Source of the DNA: Butyricicoccus sp. | GTDB taxonomy: Bacteria > Bacillota > Clostridia > Oscillospirales > Butyricicoccaceae | Length of the DNA: 40,773 bases | Assembly (NCBI GenBank): GCA_020025755.1 | Contig: JAHHRO010000020.1 | Span: 1-40,773 of the forward strand | Direction of reading: 5' to 3' | Shown: one piece after another, positions 1-6,653 of the stretch | Numbering within the stretch: position 1 is the first letter of the stretch | How the letters are laid out: every line of letters starts with the position of its first letter | The notes under the pieces: generated by a model | Told to the model about the DNA's origin: nothing | The model's input: the letters and a program-made list of their open reading frames with translations, nothing else | The model's database searches: none | Position numbers and translations under genes: made by a program

Positions 1-70
1 CATTGTACTATCTTCTCTCTTTTGTAGTCAAACTTTTTATCAGTGATTTTCTGATTCTTTGGAAATCTTA

Positions 71-110
71 GATTTGCTTGAAAGCAAAAGGCAACGTGTC
101 GCGTGGGCGG
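71..110 (+). repeat. Truncated copy of the three-hairpin repeat
   Basis: This segment opens with TTTGCTT and AAAGCAAA arms and the shared string GTGTCGCG, as in the fuller copies at 181-292 and 40417-40516, then stops matching after about 40 nt. I read it as a decayed or partial copy. The rest of 1-180 is AT-rich and I see no gene in it. Confidence 0.5.
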
Positions 111-180
111 TTGAAATTTATGTTTACACATACTGCGGAGTGTTTGGAATGTCCGTAGGATTTTTATTTCTGAAAAATGA

Positions 181-292
181 TTTGCTTCGAGAAGCAGAGA
201 AGCGTGTCGCGCCGGCGACGGCGGCATAAGGGCTATAACCTTGCGGTTCTTGCCCTTATGAATCCCACACTCCCTCTCCATCAGATGAACCT
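181..292 (+). repeat. Three-hairpin intergenic repeat, left full copy
   Basis: Three small inverted repeats lie in a row: TTTGCTT/AAGCAG, GTCGC-gccg-GCGAC, and CATAAGGGC (225-233) pairing with GCCCTTATG (252-260). The same string of about 100 nt recurs in the same orientation at 40417-40516, with few differences. In the third stem a G-C pair here is an A-T pair there, so pairing is kept. A diverged copy lies at 6392-6475. Function is unknown. It could be a mobile non-coding repeat or an RNA element. Confidence 0.75.
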
Positions 293-302
293 TTCAGCCG
301 CC

Positions 303-407
303 GTAAGGGTGTGAAAGTATGAGCTCCGCCACAGGCGGATTTTCTGAGGTCGGATTCTTTCCGCCCAGTGCCCCAAGGGTGGGAATGTATGACCTCCGCA
401 CAGCGGA
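303..407 (+). repeat. Two copies of a short CCGCC-ACA-GGCGG repeat
   Basis: Two related units (303-339 and 371-407) carry AAGGGTG, a GTATGA box and a small CCGCC/GGCGG hairpin. A third copy lies at 40536-40575, also just downstream of a three-hairpin repeat, so the two repeat types travel as a set. Open frames crossing them on both strands look like phantom frames of the repeat and are not called. Confidence 0.6.
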
Positions 408-532
408 CGCGTGCAGCCTTTTGAAAAAATGGTGCAGACTTTTCCAGCCCCTCCATGAACGCTCGCGTGCGCGTCCCCATTTCCTAAACTAAGAGCAATG
501 GACGTTCGAGCACAGTATGCCAGCAAAAAGAA

Positions 533-591
533 TCCGCAGCATTGGAACAGTCCGACCAGTTCGCAAACTGGTCGGCTCGTTCCAGATGCGG
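533..591 (+). repeat. 59-bp repeat, exact inverted copy at window end
   Basis: These 59 bases are, by direct comparison, the exact reverse complement of 40715-40773. The unit is itself a hairpin: outer arms GGAAC/GTTCC and a perfect 10-bp inner stem CCGACCAGTT / AACTGGTCGG with loop CGCA. The match runs to the last base of the window, so the true repeat may be longer. Confidence 0.85.
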
Positions 592-599
592 CGAGGAAT

Positions 600-618
600 G
601 AAAAACCTGCGGTTTTTC
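600..618 (+). other. Small hairpin with T-run
   Basis: GAAAAACC-tgc-GGTTTTTC forms an 8-bp stem and could stop transcription in either direction between the repeat island and the TetR-type gene. No upstream gene is visible in the window for it to serve. Confidence 0.4.
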
Positions 619-678
619 TCAAATATTTTCCAGCCATCCCGGCGATTCTTCCCCTCTTGATATTGCATTTTTACCGAC

Positions 679-693
679 TATTATAGTATAATA
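679..693 (+). promoter_or_regulatory. Candidate -10 box and TetR-type operator
   Basis: TATAAT at 687-692 is a good -10 box for the regulator gene starting at 754; the -35 is poor. It lies inside a perfect 15-bp palindrome, TATTATA-g-TATAATA (679-693). A TetR-family repressor could autoregulate here. The site is all A/T except its centre, so chance is a real alternative. Confidence 0.4.
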
Positions 694-753
694 ACCCTAT
701 TAGCTGTGTCCGTTTCCCAAACGACACATGATCCAAAAAAGGGGGCGGTAATC

Positions 754-1314
754 TTGCCAGATTCCAACATCACCAAACGCGCATTGGCACAAACACTCAA
801 AGACCTTATGGCACATACGCCCTTCTCAAAAATCAGCGTAGGCGACCTGTGTACTGCCTGCGGCATGAGCCGTAAAAGCTTCTATTACCACTTCCGCGAT
901 AAATATGATCTGGTCAACTGGATCTTCTATACCGAATTTATCACCGAAGTCCAGAACAACTCCTACAATACCGCTTGGGACTTTCTCGAGGATATCTGCA
1001 CCTATTTTTATCGCGAGCGTGCCTTCTACCAAAAGGCAATGCAGATACAGGGACAAAATTCCTTTTGTGAATATTTTTCCGAGGTCATGGAGCCCTTTAT
1101 CCAGACATTTCTGGACAGCATCTTCCATACCGAGGACGGAAACGACTTTTCGCGCGTGTTCCTGACCGATGCCTTCCTCAGCTCTCTTATGCGCTGGCTT
1201 CGCAGTCCACACCCTGTCCCCCCTGATATATACTTAGACAGCCTCAAGCACCTTTTGATCGATCTTTCACGCAGAATCCTACTGGATTTTGACCTCAGCA
1301 ATCCATCTGAATGA
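754..1314 (+). CDS. TetR/AcrR-family transcriptional regulator (DhaS-like)
   Basis: A 186-residue DNA-binding regulator. The N-terminal helix-turn-helix contains SVGDLCTACGMSRKSFYYHF and DKYDLVNWIF, the pattern of TetR proteins of the dihydroxyacetone-kinase-regulator (DhaS-like) group. The C-terminal ~120 residues are the ligand/dimerisation part and do not tell the ligand. I chose the TTG at 754 because GGGGGCGG (741-748) sits just before it and the protein then starts with PDSNITK, as relatives do. A GTG at 706 in the same frame would add 16 residues with no visible ribosome binding site. The gene stands alone, with no target gene beside it. A palindrome overlapping its -10 box suggests autoregulation. 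Confidence 0.85.
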   Translation: MPDSNITKRALAQTLKDLMAHTPFSKISVGDLCTACGMSRKSFYYHFRDKYDLVNWIFYTEFITEVQNNSYNTAWDFLEDICTYFYRERAFYQKAMQIQGQNSFCEYFSEVMEPFIQTFLDSIFHTEDGNDFSRVFLTDAFLSSLMRWLRSPHPVPPDIYLDSLKHLLIDLSRRILLDFDLSNPSE

Positions 1315-1318
1315 ACAA

Positions 1319-1350
1319 AAGAACCAGAGAATGATTCTCTGGTTCTTTTT
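1319..1350 (+). terminator. Terminator after tetR-type gene, likely bidirectional
   Basis: GAACCAGAGAAT (1321-1332) pairs perfectly with ATTCTCTGGTTC (1334-1345), followed by a T-run. It is preceded by A-rich sequence, so it can also serve the minus-strand gene ending at 1358. Confidence 0.85.
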
Positions 1351-1357
1351 AATTGGT

Positions 1358-2176
1358 TTATTTTTCAAAAACTGCTGTCTTTTCTGCTTCTCCCTGCTCC
1401 TCAGAAGCGTGATCGGGCTTTGTACGCTTGTCCAAGGACTCGGTATGCCCCTTATCACCATCCTGCTTTTCTGCCTTGTCTGCATCCATCGGCTTCGTTG
1501 CAGACAGCTCGGTATTCTCCGCGAGGATCTCGTTGGTTTCACTCAATCCCTCACCAATATCCTGCATGAGCCCTTGAGAGCGGCTTTGCAGCTGTGCCAA
1601 ACGGTCTTCCTTTGGTGCAAGATCTTCTGCGCTTGCGCCACGCACCTTGTCCAACTCGATCTCAGACTTTAGAACGCGTGCATCGCCATCAATGCCTGCT
1701 TTCTGGGCACTGACGTCTTCCATCCGATCCACTGAAGCCGCTGCGTCCATCAGATTGGACATGATATTGTTTTGTACTTCCTGCTTTGTTTTGGGTTTCT
1801 CGGTCTTTTCCTTGGGCACAGCCTTTTCAGACGCATCCTTCATCTTTTGCAGGTTTGCCTCTTGGATCTGCTGATCGATCTGCCGAAGCTGTTCATCAAA
1901 CTGCTCCAGCTGAGATTTAATCACATCGTCCGATTGTCCCTGCTTATGCGCCTGCTGAAGAAACTGATCGCGACGCTCCAAAATATTCGCTTTCTGTTTA
2001 TTGAGCTGATTCAAAAGATTGGCAGCCCTTCCACGCGGAGAAATCGTTGCACGATCGCGCTGCCCCTGCACAATATGCAGCCGTTTCACTTGATCCGGAC
2101 TTTTGGCAACGCTTTGGTTGACACGCTCTACATTGATGAGTCCATTCTGCTGACCCAGCATCGGCGATATACGCAT
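1358..2176 (-). CDS. Coiled-coil protein of unknown function, FlxA-operon partner
   Basis: A 272-residue, very hydrophilic protein with no signal peptide or membrane segment. After a short N-terminus there is an ISPRGRAA motif (about residue 45), then a heptad-rich helical stretch (about 50-115, many Q, L, I), then a Lys/Glu-rich tail. The start at 2176 has AAGGAGG eight bases upstream. It lies 68 bp after the FlxA-like gene in the same direction, so the two are probably cotranscribed. An ISRRGRAA motif sits in a similar N-terminal position in the unrelated protein at 36163, which suggests a common localisation or binding tag. Function is unknown. Confidence 0.7.
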   Translation of the reverse strand: MRISPMLGQQNGLINVERVNQSVAKSPDQVKRLHIVQGQRDRATISPRGRAANLLNQLNKQKANILERRDQFLQQAHKQGQSDDVIKSQLEQFDEQLRQIDQQIQEANLQKMKDASEKAVPKEKTEKPKTKQEVQNNIMSNLMDAAASVDRMEDVSAQKAGIDGDARVLKSEIELDKVRGASAEDLAPKEDRLAQLQSRSQGLMQDIGEGLSETNEILAENTELSATKPMDADKAEKQDGDKGHTESLDKRTKPDHASEEQGEAEKTAVFEK

Positions 2177-2244
2177 GAAATAAACCTCCTTATCCGTTTG
2201 GAAGCAAATGCTTTCTTTATAGAGGATATCGACCAAAAATCAAA

Positions 2245-2970
2245 TTACTTTAGCGTATATTGTCTTTTGTTGTCATGGCTGTTGCGATATGCGTCCGTAT
2301 CCTTTCGTGCCAGTTCCTGTGTCACGCGTGTAAGCTCTCTTTGGAGCGTTTTCTGCTGCTCCTCTGGTGCCGCGCCCAGCCTTTGCTCCAATTGCTGCTG
2401 TCTTTGCCTGAGCTGCTTGATGTCTCTTTCGACCTCTGACAGATCCATCGTCGTGACCACTACGGTAGGTTCTTCTCTGCCTTCTGTTTGTTCTGTCTGC
2501 GTATCACCTGTGGTCTGTTTATCTGCTGGCTGTCCGTCGACCCGAATCGTGCGCTTACCATCTGCATCCTTTACAGCCTCATAAAGTCCGGCTGTCTCGC
2601 CTTCCTCCTGATGCTCAAAAGTATCAAAGCGTCGTTTCATCTCCACGGGAAGATCCCTTGCAGCGAGTGCCTGATTGTTCTCACCCACCCGCTCGAGCTC
2701 CTGCGCCCTTTCTGCCTGTACGTCGGATGCCTCCTGCCGCTTCTCCGTCTGAGACGCTTTCGCCTGCTGCTTTTGCAGATCATCGATCTGCTTTTGGAGT
2801 TCACGGATCCTCTTTTCTTTTTCCTCCGGCGAAAGCTGTTTGTTCTCCTTGACCTGCTGCATCTGTTTTTTCAGCTGTTCCAGACGCCGCTCAATAGACG
2901 CGCGATCACCTGATGACGCGTGCTGTATCCTTTGCGGTGTCATGCCACTGCCAATTCCGCTCACACCCAT
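2245..2970 (-). CDS. FlxA-like coiled-coil protein
   Basis: 241 residues. Residues about 20-75 form a strong coiled coil (repeated LKKQMQQ, IRELQKQIDDLQKQ), with the LSPEEKEKRI linker typical of FlxA-like proteins. A second coiled coil spans about 175-225 (DIKQLRQRQQQLEQRL). Between them is a Glu/Thr-rich segment. FlxA was named as a flagellar-regulon gene in E. coli, but the family is widespread in Clostridia and its role is unknown; no flagellar gene lies in this window. Start 2970 has AAGGAGG at good spacing. A sigma-A-type promoter lies at 3017-3045, so I see no sign of flagellar sigma-28 control. Confidence 0.7.
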   Translation of the reverse strand: MGVSGIGSGMTPQRIQHASSGDRASIERRLEQLKKQMQQVKENKQLSPEEKEKRIRELQKQIDDLQKQQAKASQTEKRQEASDVQAERAQELERVGENNQALAARDLPVEMKRRFDTFEHQEEGETAGLYEAVKDADGKRTIRVDGQPADKQTTGDTQTEQTEGREEPTVVVTTMDLSEVERDIKQLRQRQQQLEQRLGAAPEEQQKTLQRELTRVTQELARKDTDAYRNSHDNKRQYTLK

Positions 2971-3016
2971 TATTTGCTCCTCCTTACGTTTGAAATATGG
3001 TCTGTTCTATGCCTCT

Positions 3017-3045
3017 ATCATACCGTCCATAAAGAAGGGTTACAA
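3017..3045 (-). promoter_or_regulatory. Sigma-A promoter for the flxA-like operon
   Basis: Read on the minus strand: TTGTAA (3045-3040), a 17-bp spacer, then TATGAT (3022-3017). It points at the gene starting at 2970, which leaves a leader of about 40 nt. Confidence 0.6.
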
Positions 3046-3068
3046 TCATTTACGCATGAAATGAATTG

Positions 3069-4373
3069 CTACGGTTGTGAAATGAGCAAAAGGATTTCCA
3101 GATAGAATATCCCCTGTCTGACCTCGATCCCAAGAGTACCTCCGTATTTCTGTACGACCGCTCGCATATTGGATAAACCGATCCCCTCCTCCGGAACTGC
3201 ACCGTCTGCAAGCGCACAGGTATTTTGGATCTGTAACAAATAGAAATTCCCTTTCCGCTTACCGGAAACCACAAGAGAACGTGTGCCCTCCGTCATCTGC
3301 GCGCTGGCAAAAACAGCATTATCCATCGCATTCGAGAGAAGGATACACCAATCCATATCCGAAACTGTGGTGTGCTCTGGAATATCGAGCATACATTCGA
3401 CCTGTATCCCCTGCTGTTCTGCCGCCGCCAGCTTGCTGCTGAGCAATACGTCCGCTGTGGCATTGTTTGTATGGACGGGATAGCGCAAAGACTCTGCCAT
3501 ATCCTCCAGATGCGCAAGGTACTGGCAGGCTCGTTCCGTCTGGTTCTCGTGCAGGAATCCACCCAAAACATGTAGATGATTCGAGATATCATGCCGAAAT
3601 GCACGCGTCTGCGCATCGCGCAGCCTTGCCTCCTCCACATAGACCCTCTGAAGCTTGGTCTGCTGCTCCAGCATTTGGATCGTCTGCGCATCCTGCATGG
3701 TCTTCAGAACCCAACGAAAGGCTGCCAGAACCGCAAACAGGCATACGCCTGCCATCAGCTGAAAGCAGAACACCTCCAAATGATCGACGACCGGAAAGAC
3801 GAGTCCGGCCTCGGTATCCCAAACCATAGTACTTCCATAGGTCTTTGCCTCCAATATTTTTTCCGTCAGCGAGAGGAACAGTACAGGAACAAGCAGTATA
3901 AGGAGCGGCACATGCTCAGTTTCCGGAATATAGGGGATCAAATAGTGTTCGATCCACCGCAGAAGCAGGCATAGGCAAACCACCAGTATAAGCCACATGA
4001 TAAGATCCATATATTTGAGTGCGATCGTATAGCCCGTCAGCCAGCGATCCATACAGTAATAGGTCAGGAAAAACAGACTGCCATGGCACACCTGAAAAAC
4101 CGATAAGATGAGCGCAGAAAACGTAACACTTTTCACTCGCTGCTTTCGTGTGGTACAGATACCGCTGAGGGTAAGGACCAAAAGCTCCATCGGCAGCCGA
4201 ATGACCTGCGCCAGCTGAAACCGATATGCATAAGTCTGTAAGGCATAAAACAGCAGCAGATACCCCACCCCGACCCATAGCTTCCCCTGCACCCCACAAT
4301 ACCGACAGAGGAATACATAGCAGATGAAAGGAACTGCCAGATAGTACAAGATATTTGGTATGATCCAGTCCAT
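3069..4373 (-). CDS. Sensor histidine kinase, GHKL/AgrC type
   Basis: 434 residues. The N-terminal ~220 residues hold six or seven hydrophobic segments, the membrane sensor of AgrC/VirS-like kinases. The cytoplasmic part has the phosphorylated His in FRHDISNHLH (about H261), an N box (LLSNAMDNA, about 346-353) and a G box (EEGIGLSNM, about 396-403) of the HATPase fold. The ATG at 4373 follows the response-regulator stop by 8 bp and has GAGGGA upstream. A longer frame to 4529 lies inside the regulator gene and is ignored. No agrB or agrD-like peptide gene is beside it, so the signal is unknown. Confidence 0.88.
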   Translation of the reverse strand: MDWIIPNILYYLAVPFICYVFLCRYCGVQGKLWVGVGYLLLFYALQTYAYRFQLAQVIRLPMELLVLTLSGICTTRKQRVKSVTFSALILSVFQVCHGSLFFLTYYCMDRWLTGYTIALKYMDLIMWLILVVCLCLLLRWIEHYLIPYIPETEHVPLLILLVPVLFLSLTEKILEAKTYGSTMVWDTEAGLVFPVVDHLEVFCFQLMAGVCLFAVLAAFRWVLKTMQDAQTIQMLEQQTKLQRVYVEEARLRDAQTRAFRHDISNHLHVLGGFLHENQTERACQYLAHLEDMAESLRYPVHTNNATADVLLSSKLAAAEQQGIQVECMLDIPEHTTVSDMDWCILLSNAMDNAVFASAQMTEGTRSLVVSGKRKGNFYLLQIQNTCALADGAVPEEGIGLSNMRAVVQKYGGTLGIEVRQGIFYLEILLLISQP

Positions 4374-4381
4374 AGCGTCCC

Positions 4382-5080
4382 TCAATCCTTCATATACTCC
4401 AACATTTTTTCCATCAGCTCCTGATGTCGGAGCCGTGAAACCGGAATACGGCTTCCATTCTCCAAAACGATCTCCCCATCCTGATACATTTTGAGGTGAT
4501 CCAGATTCACAAGATAGCTGCGATGGCACTTAAAAAAGCGTGCATCCAGCTGTTTTTCCATCTCCTTGAGCTTGCCATAGTATTCCAGCACACCTTCGGT
4601 GGTGTGTAAGTAGATCTTGCGGTTGATAACCTCGCAATAATAGATCGCGGACAGCTTGACCGCTTTACACCAATGTGCAGTTTGGATCAGGATACCTGTC
4701 TCCTGCCGGTGGGCGATCTGCTGCAATGCACGTTCTACGGATCGCCGGAGCCGTGCCCGCTCGATGGGCTTACAGATATAGTCGAGTGCTTCCACATCAA
4801 AGGCATCGAGCATATAATCTCTGAGCCCTGTAATAAACACCACGATACAGGCAAGCTCCCTGCTGCGGATCTGTCTTGCCAATGTGATGCCGTCGAGTTC
4901 CGGCATACGGATATCCAGATAGACCAGATCGAACGTGTCCATCTGCGCACAAAATGCCGCCGCATCCGTATATTGCCGCACGGTAAATTCGACCGCCTGC
5001 CCTGATAAAAAGTGTGCGATCTCCTGTGAGATCTCCTGACACACTGTCTGTTCATCATCGCAAACCGCAATTTGAATCAT
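4382..5080 (-). CDS. LytTR-family response regulator (AgrA-like)
   Basis: 232 residues: receiver domain 1-120 with the acidic pocket (CDDE) and phospho-acceptor D56 in DLVYLDIRMP, then a LytTR DNA-binding domain from about 130 (FFKCHRSYLVNLDHL). It is first in a two-gene operon with the histidine kinase. Start 5080 has AAGGGGG six bases upstream; a longer frame to 5167 runs into the promoter. LytTR regulators bind paired 9-bp motifs. A single ACAGTTGAA overlaps the -35 box of its own promoter, which might allow autoregulation, but one half-site is weak evidence. Confidence 0.9.
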   Translation of the reverse strand: MIQIAVCDDEQTVCQEISQEIAHFLSGQAVEFTVRQYTDAAAFCAQMDTFDLVYLDIRMPELDGITLARQIRSRELACIVVFITGLRDYMLDAFDVEALDYICKPIERARLRRSVERALQQIAHRQETGILIQTAHWCKAVKLSAIYYCEVINRKIYLHTTEGVLEYYGKLKEMEKQLDARFFKCHRSYLVNLDHLKMYQDGEIVLENGSRIPVSRLRHQELMEKMLEYMKD

Positions 5081-5110
5081 ACCGATCCCCCTTCTGCTGC
5101 ATATTTTTTT

Positions 5111-5139
5111 ATGATAACAGGATACACAGGCTCTTTCAA
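5111..5139 (-). promoter_or_regulatory. Sigma-A promoter for the LytTR two-component operon
   Basis: On the minus strand: TTGAAA (5139-5134), 17-bp spacer, TATCAT (5116-5111). The start codon follows about 30 bases downstream. Confidence 0.7.
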
Positions 5140-5177
5140 CTGTTTTGCTGTGAAATGCTCCGTTCATGATGCAAAAA

Positions 5178-5202
5178 GAACCGAGGAATGATTCCTCGGT
5201 TC
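5178..5202 (-). terminator. Terminator hairpin, distal copy beside the long 3' element
   Basis: A perfect hairpin (arms GAACCGAGGAAT / ATTCCTCGGTTC) followed on the minus strand by TTTTT. A near-identical hairpin lies at 5415-5438, on the other side of the repeat element. It terminates transcription coming from the gene at 5441-6295. Confidence 0.75.
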
Positions 5203-5414
5203 ACCTTGTAGAAAAAGGCTTTTCGCTGTTTTTTATTGGAGCAAAGCGACTTAAAATTTTCAAAATCCAAGGACATGTGCCTTGGATTTTGCCCTCGACC
5301 CGCGCCATCGGGCGCGAAACCGGGGGTATCAGAGCCAGTTTCTACTGGAACTGGCTCTGTATCCAGGGGGATTGGATCCCCATGGAAAGACTGTCGAAGT
5401 TTTTCGACAGTCTC
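5203..5414 (-). repeat. Multi-hairpin 3'-end element, long copy A
   Basis: Read on the minus strand, this ~210-nt element follows the stop codon of the gene at 5441-6295. It contains successive hairpins: GACTGTC/GACAGTC, a GGGGAT/ATCCCC stem with TCCA/TGGA outer arms, AGCCAGTT/AACTGGCT, GCGCC/GGCGC, CCAAGG/CCTTGG, and a closing GGC-gaaa-GCC with T-run, ending in CTACAAG. The same element is at 26665-26878 in the opposite orientation, again after a gene. Open frames across it are phantom. Confidence 0.85.
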
Positions 5415-5438
5415 AACCGAGGAATGATTCCTCAGTTC
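5415..5438 (-). terminator. Terminator hairpin, proximal copy
   Basis: AACCGAGGAAT...ATTCCTCAGTT directly follows the stop codon at 5441. It matches the hairpin at 5178-5202 except for one base. Its downstream T-run on the minus strand is missing, because the repeat element begins there. Confidence 0.6.
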
Positions 5439-5440
5439 TT

Positions 5441-6295
5441 CTATTTCTTTTTACAGATCCTTGCCTGAATATCTGCGAAGTCTTTCTTTGCTGCAATCGG
5501 AAGCAGAGGCGCAGTGGGCATCTGCCGAAAATCTGCAATCTGTTGCGCAATCGCGCCGCCGTCCTCTGGCTCCTGCACGATGGCAAAATATGCGCCTTCA
5601 ACCTGCTCCAGCCATGCCTTCACGTCCTCTGGCGTCTCTTCCCCTGTGCATACATGATAGATGCCGAACAAACACTGTGCCCGTTTCAGGATCACCTGTG
5701 CCTTGTGATATTCCGGCTGGTCATAAAGTGCTGTACAGACGGTATGACAAAGTGAGATCCGCGCCGCCGTCTGATTGTCAATGAGTGCGGGCGGCAGGAA
5801 CAGGATCATCGCGCAGGTATTCTCGTTCGAGGCGAGCTGGAGTGCCGTGTACAATGTCTTTTGACTGTCCACGCTGACAAAGAATGTGCGCACCCCTTTT
5901 GTGATCTCCTGCTTCAGCTGCGCGCGCAGAGCACGCGCGATATCTGTTTCCTGCACGGTGAGGGACTTTGCCCACCTCTGTTCTTCACTGGATTGACGCA
6001 GCAGCTTGCAGCCCTCCGTCCAGCTGTCCCAGCCAAGTGCCACCCCAAAATACTGTAATGTCTTGTGGTTGACCCCGCGCACCATGCGTTCCAGCAGCGT
6101 ATAGCAGGGACTTGACTGCTTTTGCACAACCTGCCGCAAAAAAGAAAAGATCTCCTGCGCGCTGTCCCCATGCACAAGATCCTGTCCCAGATCGATCATA
6201 CGGCGCAATCCGCGTTTGGGATCTGCCTCGATTTCCTGTATGGCGCGTCCAATGACAGACAGCAGCATGATGCGTTTCATGGATAAAGTCGGCAT
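5441..6295 (-). CDS. Possible radical-SAM-derived protein lacking the FeS cysteines
   Basis: 284 residues, no signal peptide. Residues about 8-100 are helical and read like the N-terminal domain of some clostridial radical-SAM proteins (MLLSV-type start; TLQYFGVALGWDSWTEG at 79-95). Residues about 130-175 (ITKGVRTFFVS, NTCAMILFLPPALID) resemble the barrel strands that follow the cluster loop in those enzymes. The CxxxCxxC motif expected between them is absent, and that loop seems about 20 residues short. Residues about 200-280 are charged and unassigned. The family link is from memory and uncertain; this may be a pseudo-enzyme. Start 6295 has GAGGGGG six bases upstream. The gene is monocistronic and ends at repeat element A. 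Confidence 0.55.
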   Translation of the reverse strand: MPTLSMKRIMLLSVIGRAIQEIEADPKRGLRRMIDLGQDLVHGDSAQEIFSFLRQVVQKQSSPCYTLLERMVRGVNHKTLQYFGVALGWDSWTEGCKLLRQSSEEQRWAKSLTVQETDIARALRAQLKQEITKGVRTFFVSVDSQKTLYTALQLASNENTCAMILFLPPALIDNQTAARISLCHTVCTALYDQPEYHKAQVILKRAQCLFGIYHVCTGEETPEDVKAWLEQVEGAYFAIVQEPEDGGAIAQQIADFRQMPTAPLLPIAAKKDFADIQARICKKK

Positions 6296-6391
6296 ACCGC
6301 TCCCCCTCTCACCTATGGTATGCTACTATATTACCGCAAAATCCGCTCTCTGCAAAGGGACAATTGCGAAAAACTGTCCGAAAAGGACAAA

Positions 6392-6475
6392 GGACTGCTT
6401 GGAAAATCAGGAAAACGTGTCACGCTGGCGGCAACGGCATAAGAGCCAGAGTCCTGTCGTTCTTGTCCCTGTCAT
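6392..6475 (+). repeat. Diverged copy of the three-hairpin repeat
   Basis: GTGTCACGCTGGCGGC, CGGCATAAG and a GTTCTTGTCC box occur in the same order and orientation as in the repeats at 181 and 40417, but the stems no longer pair well. With the promoter at 6588 this is what I see in the gap 6296-6653. Confidence 0.5.
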
Positions 6476-6587
6476 ATCCCCTGGCACGGGCATCTGTGCT
6501 TCCAGTCTGAACAGCAGCGACCCAGCCGAACCAGATCTATCCTCTTCCCTGCCAAGCTTGATTTCTATTCCTATTTTTCAACAGAAG

Positions 6588-6616
6588 ATGACAATTCTCT
6601 ATGGATATGATATACT
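6588..6616 (+). promoter_or_regulatory. Sigma-A promoter for the TPR-SUFU gene
   Basis: ATGACA (6588-6593), 17-bp spacer, TATACT (6611-6616), about 38 bases before the start codon. Confidence 0.65.
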
Positions 6617-6653
6617 ATTCTCCTAAGCTCAAGGTAAGGAGGCATATTCCAAA

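Noticed and set aside
256..637. Minus-strand small frames in the left repeat island
   Set aside because: They cross several repeat units and lack ribosome sites. A similar phantom SHPWG peptide arises at the right end.
5166..5468. 100-codon plus-strand frame through repeat copy A
   Set aside because: The same phantom peptide segments (FSLFFIGAKR-like) appear wherever the repeat occurs, so it is the repeat read as protein.
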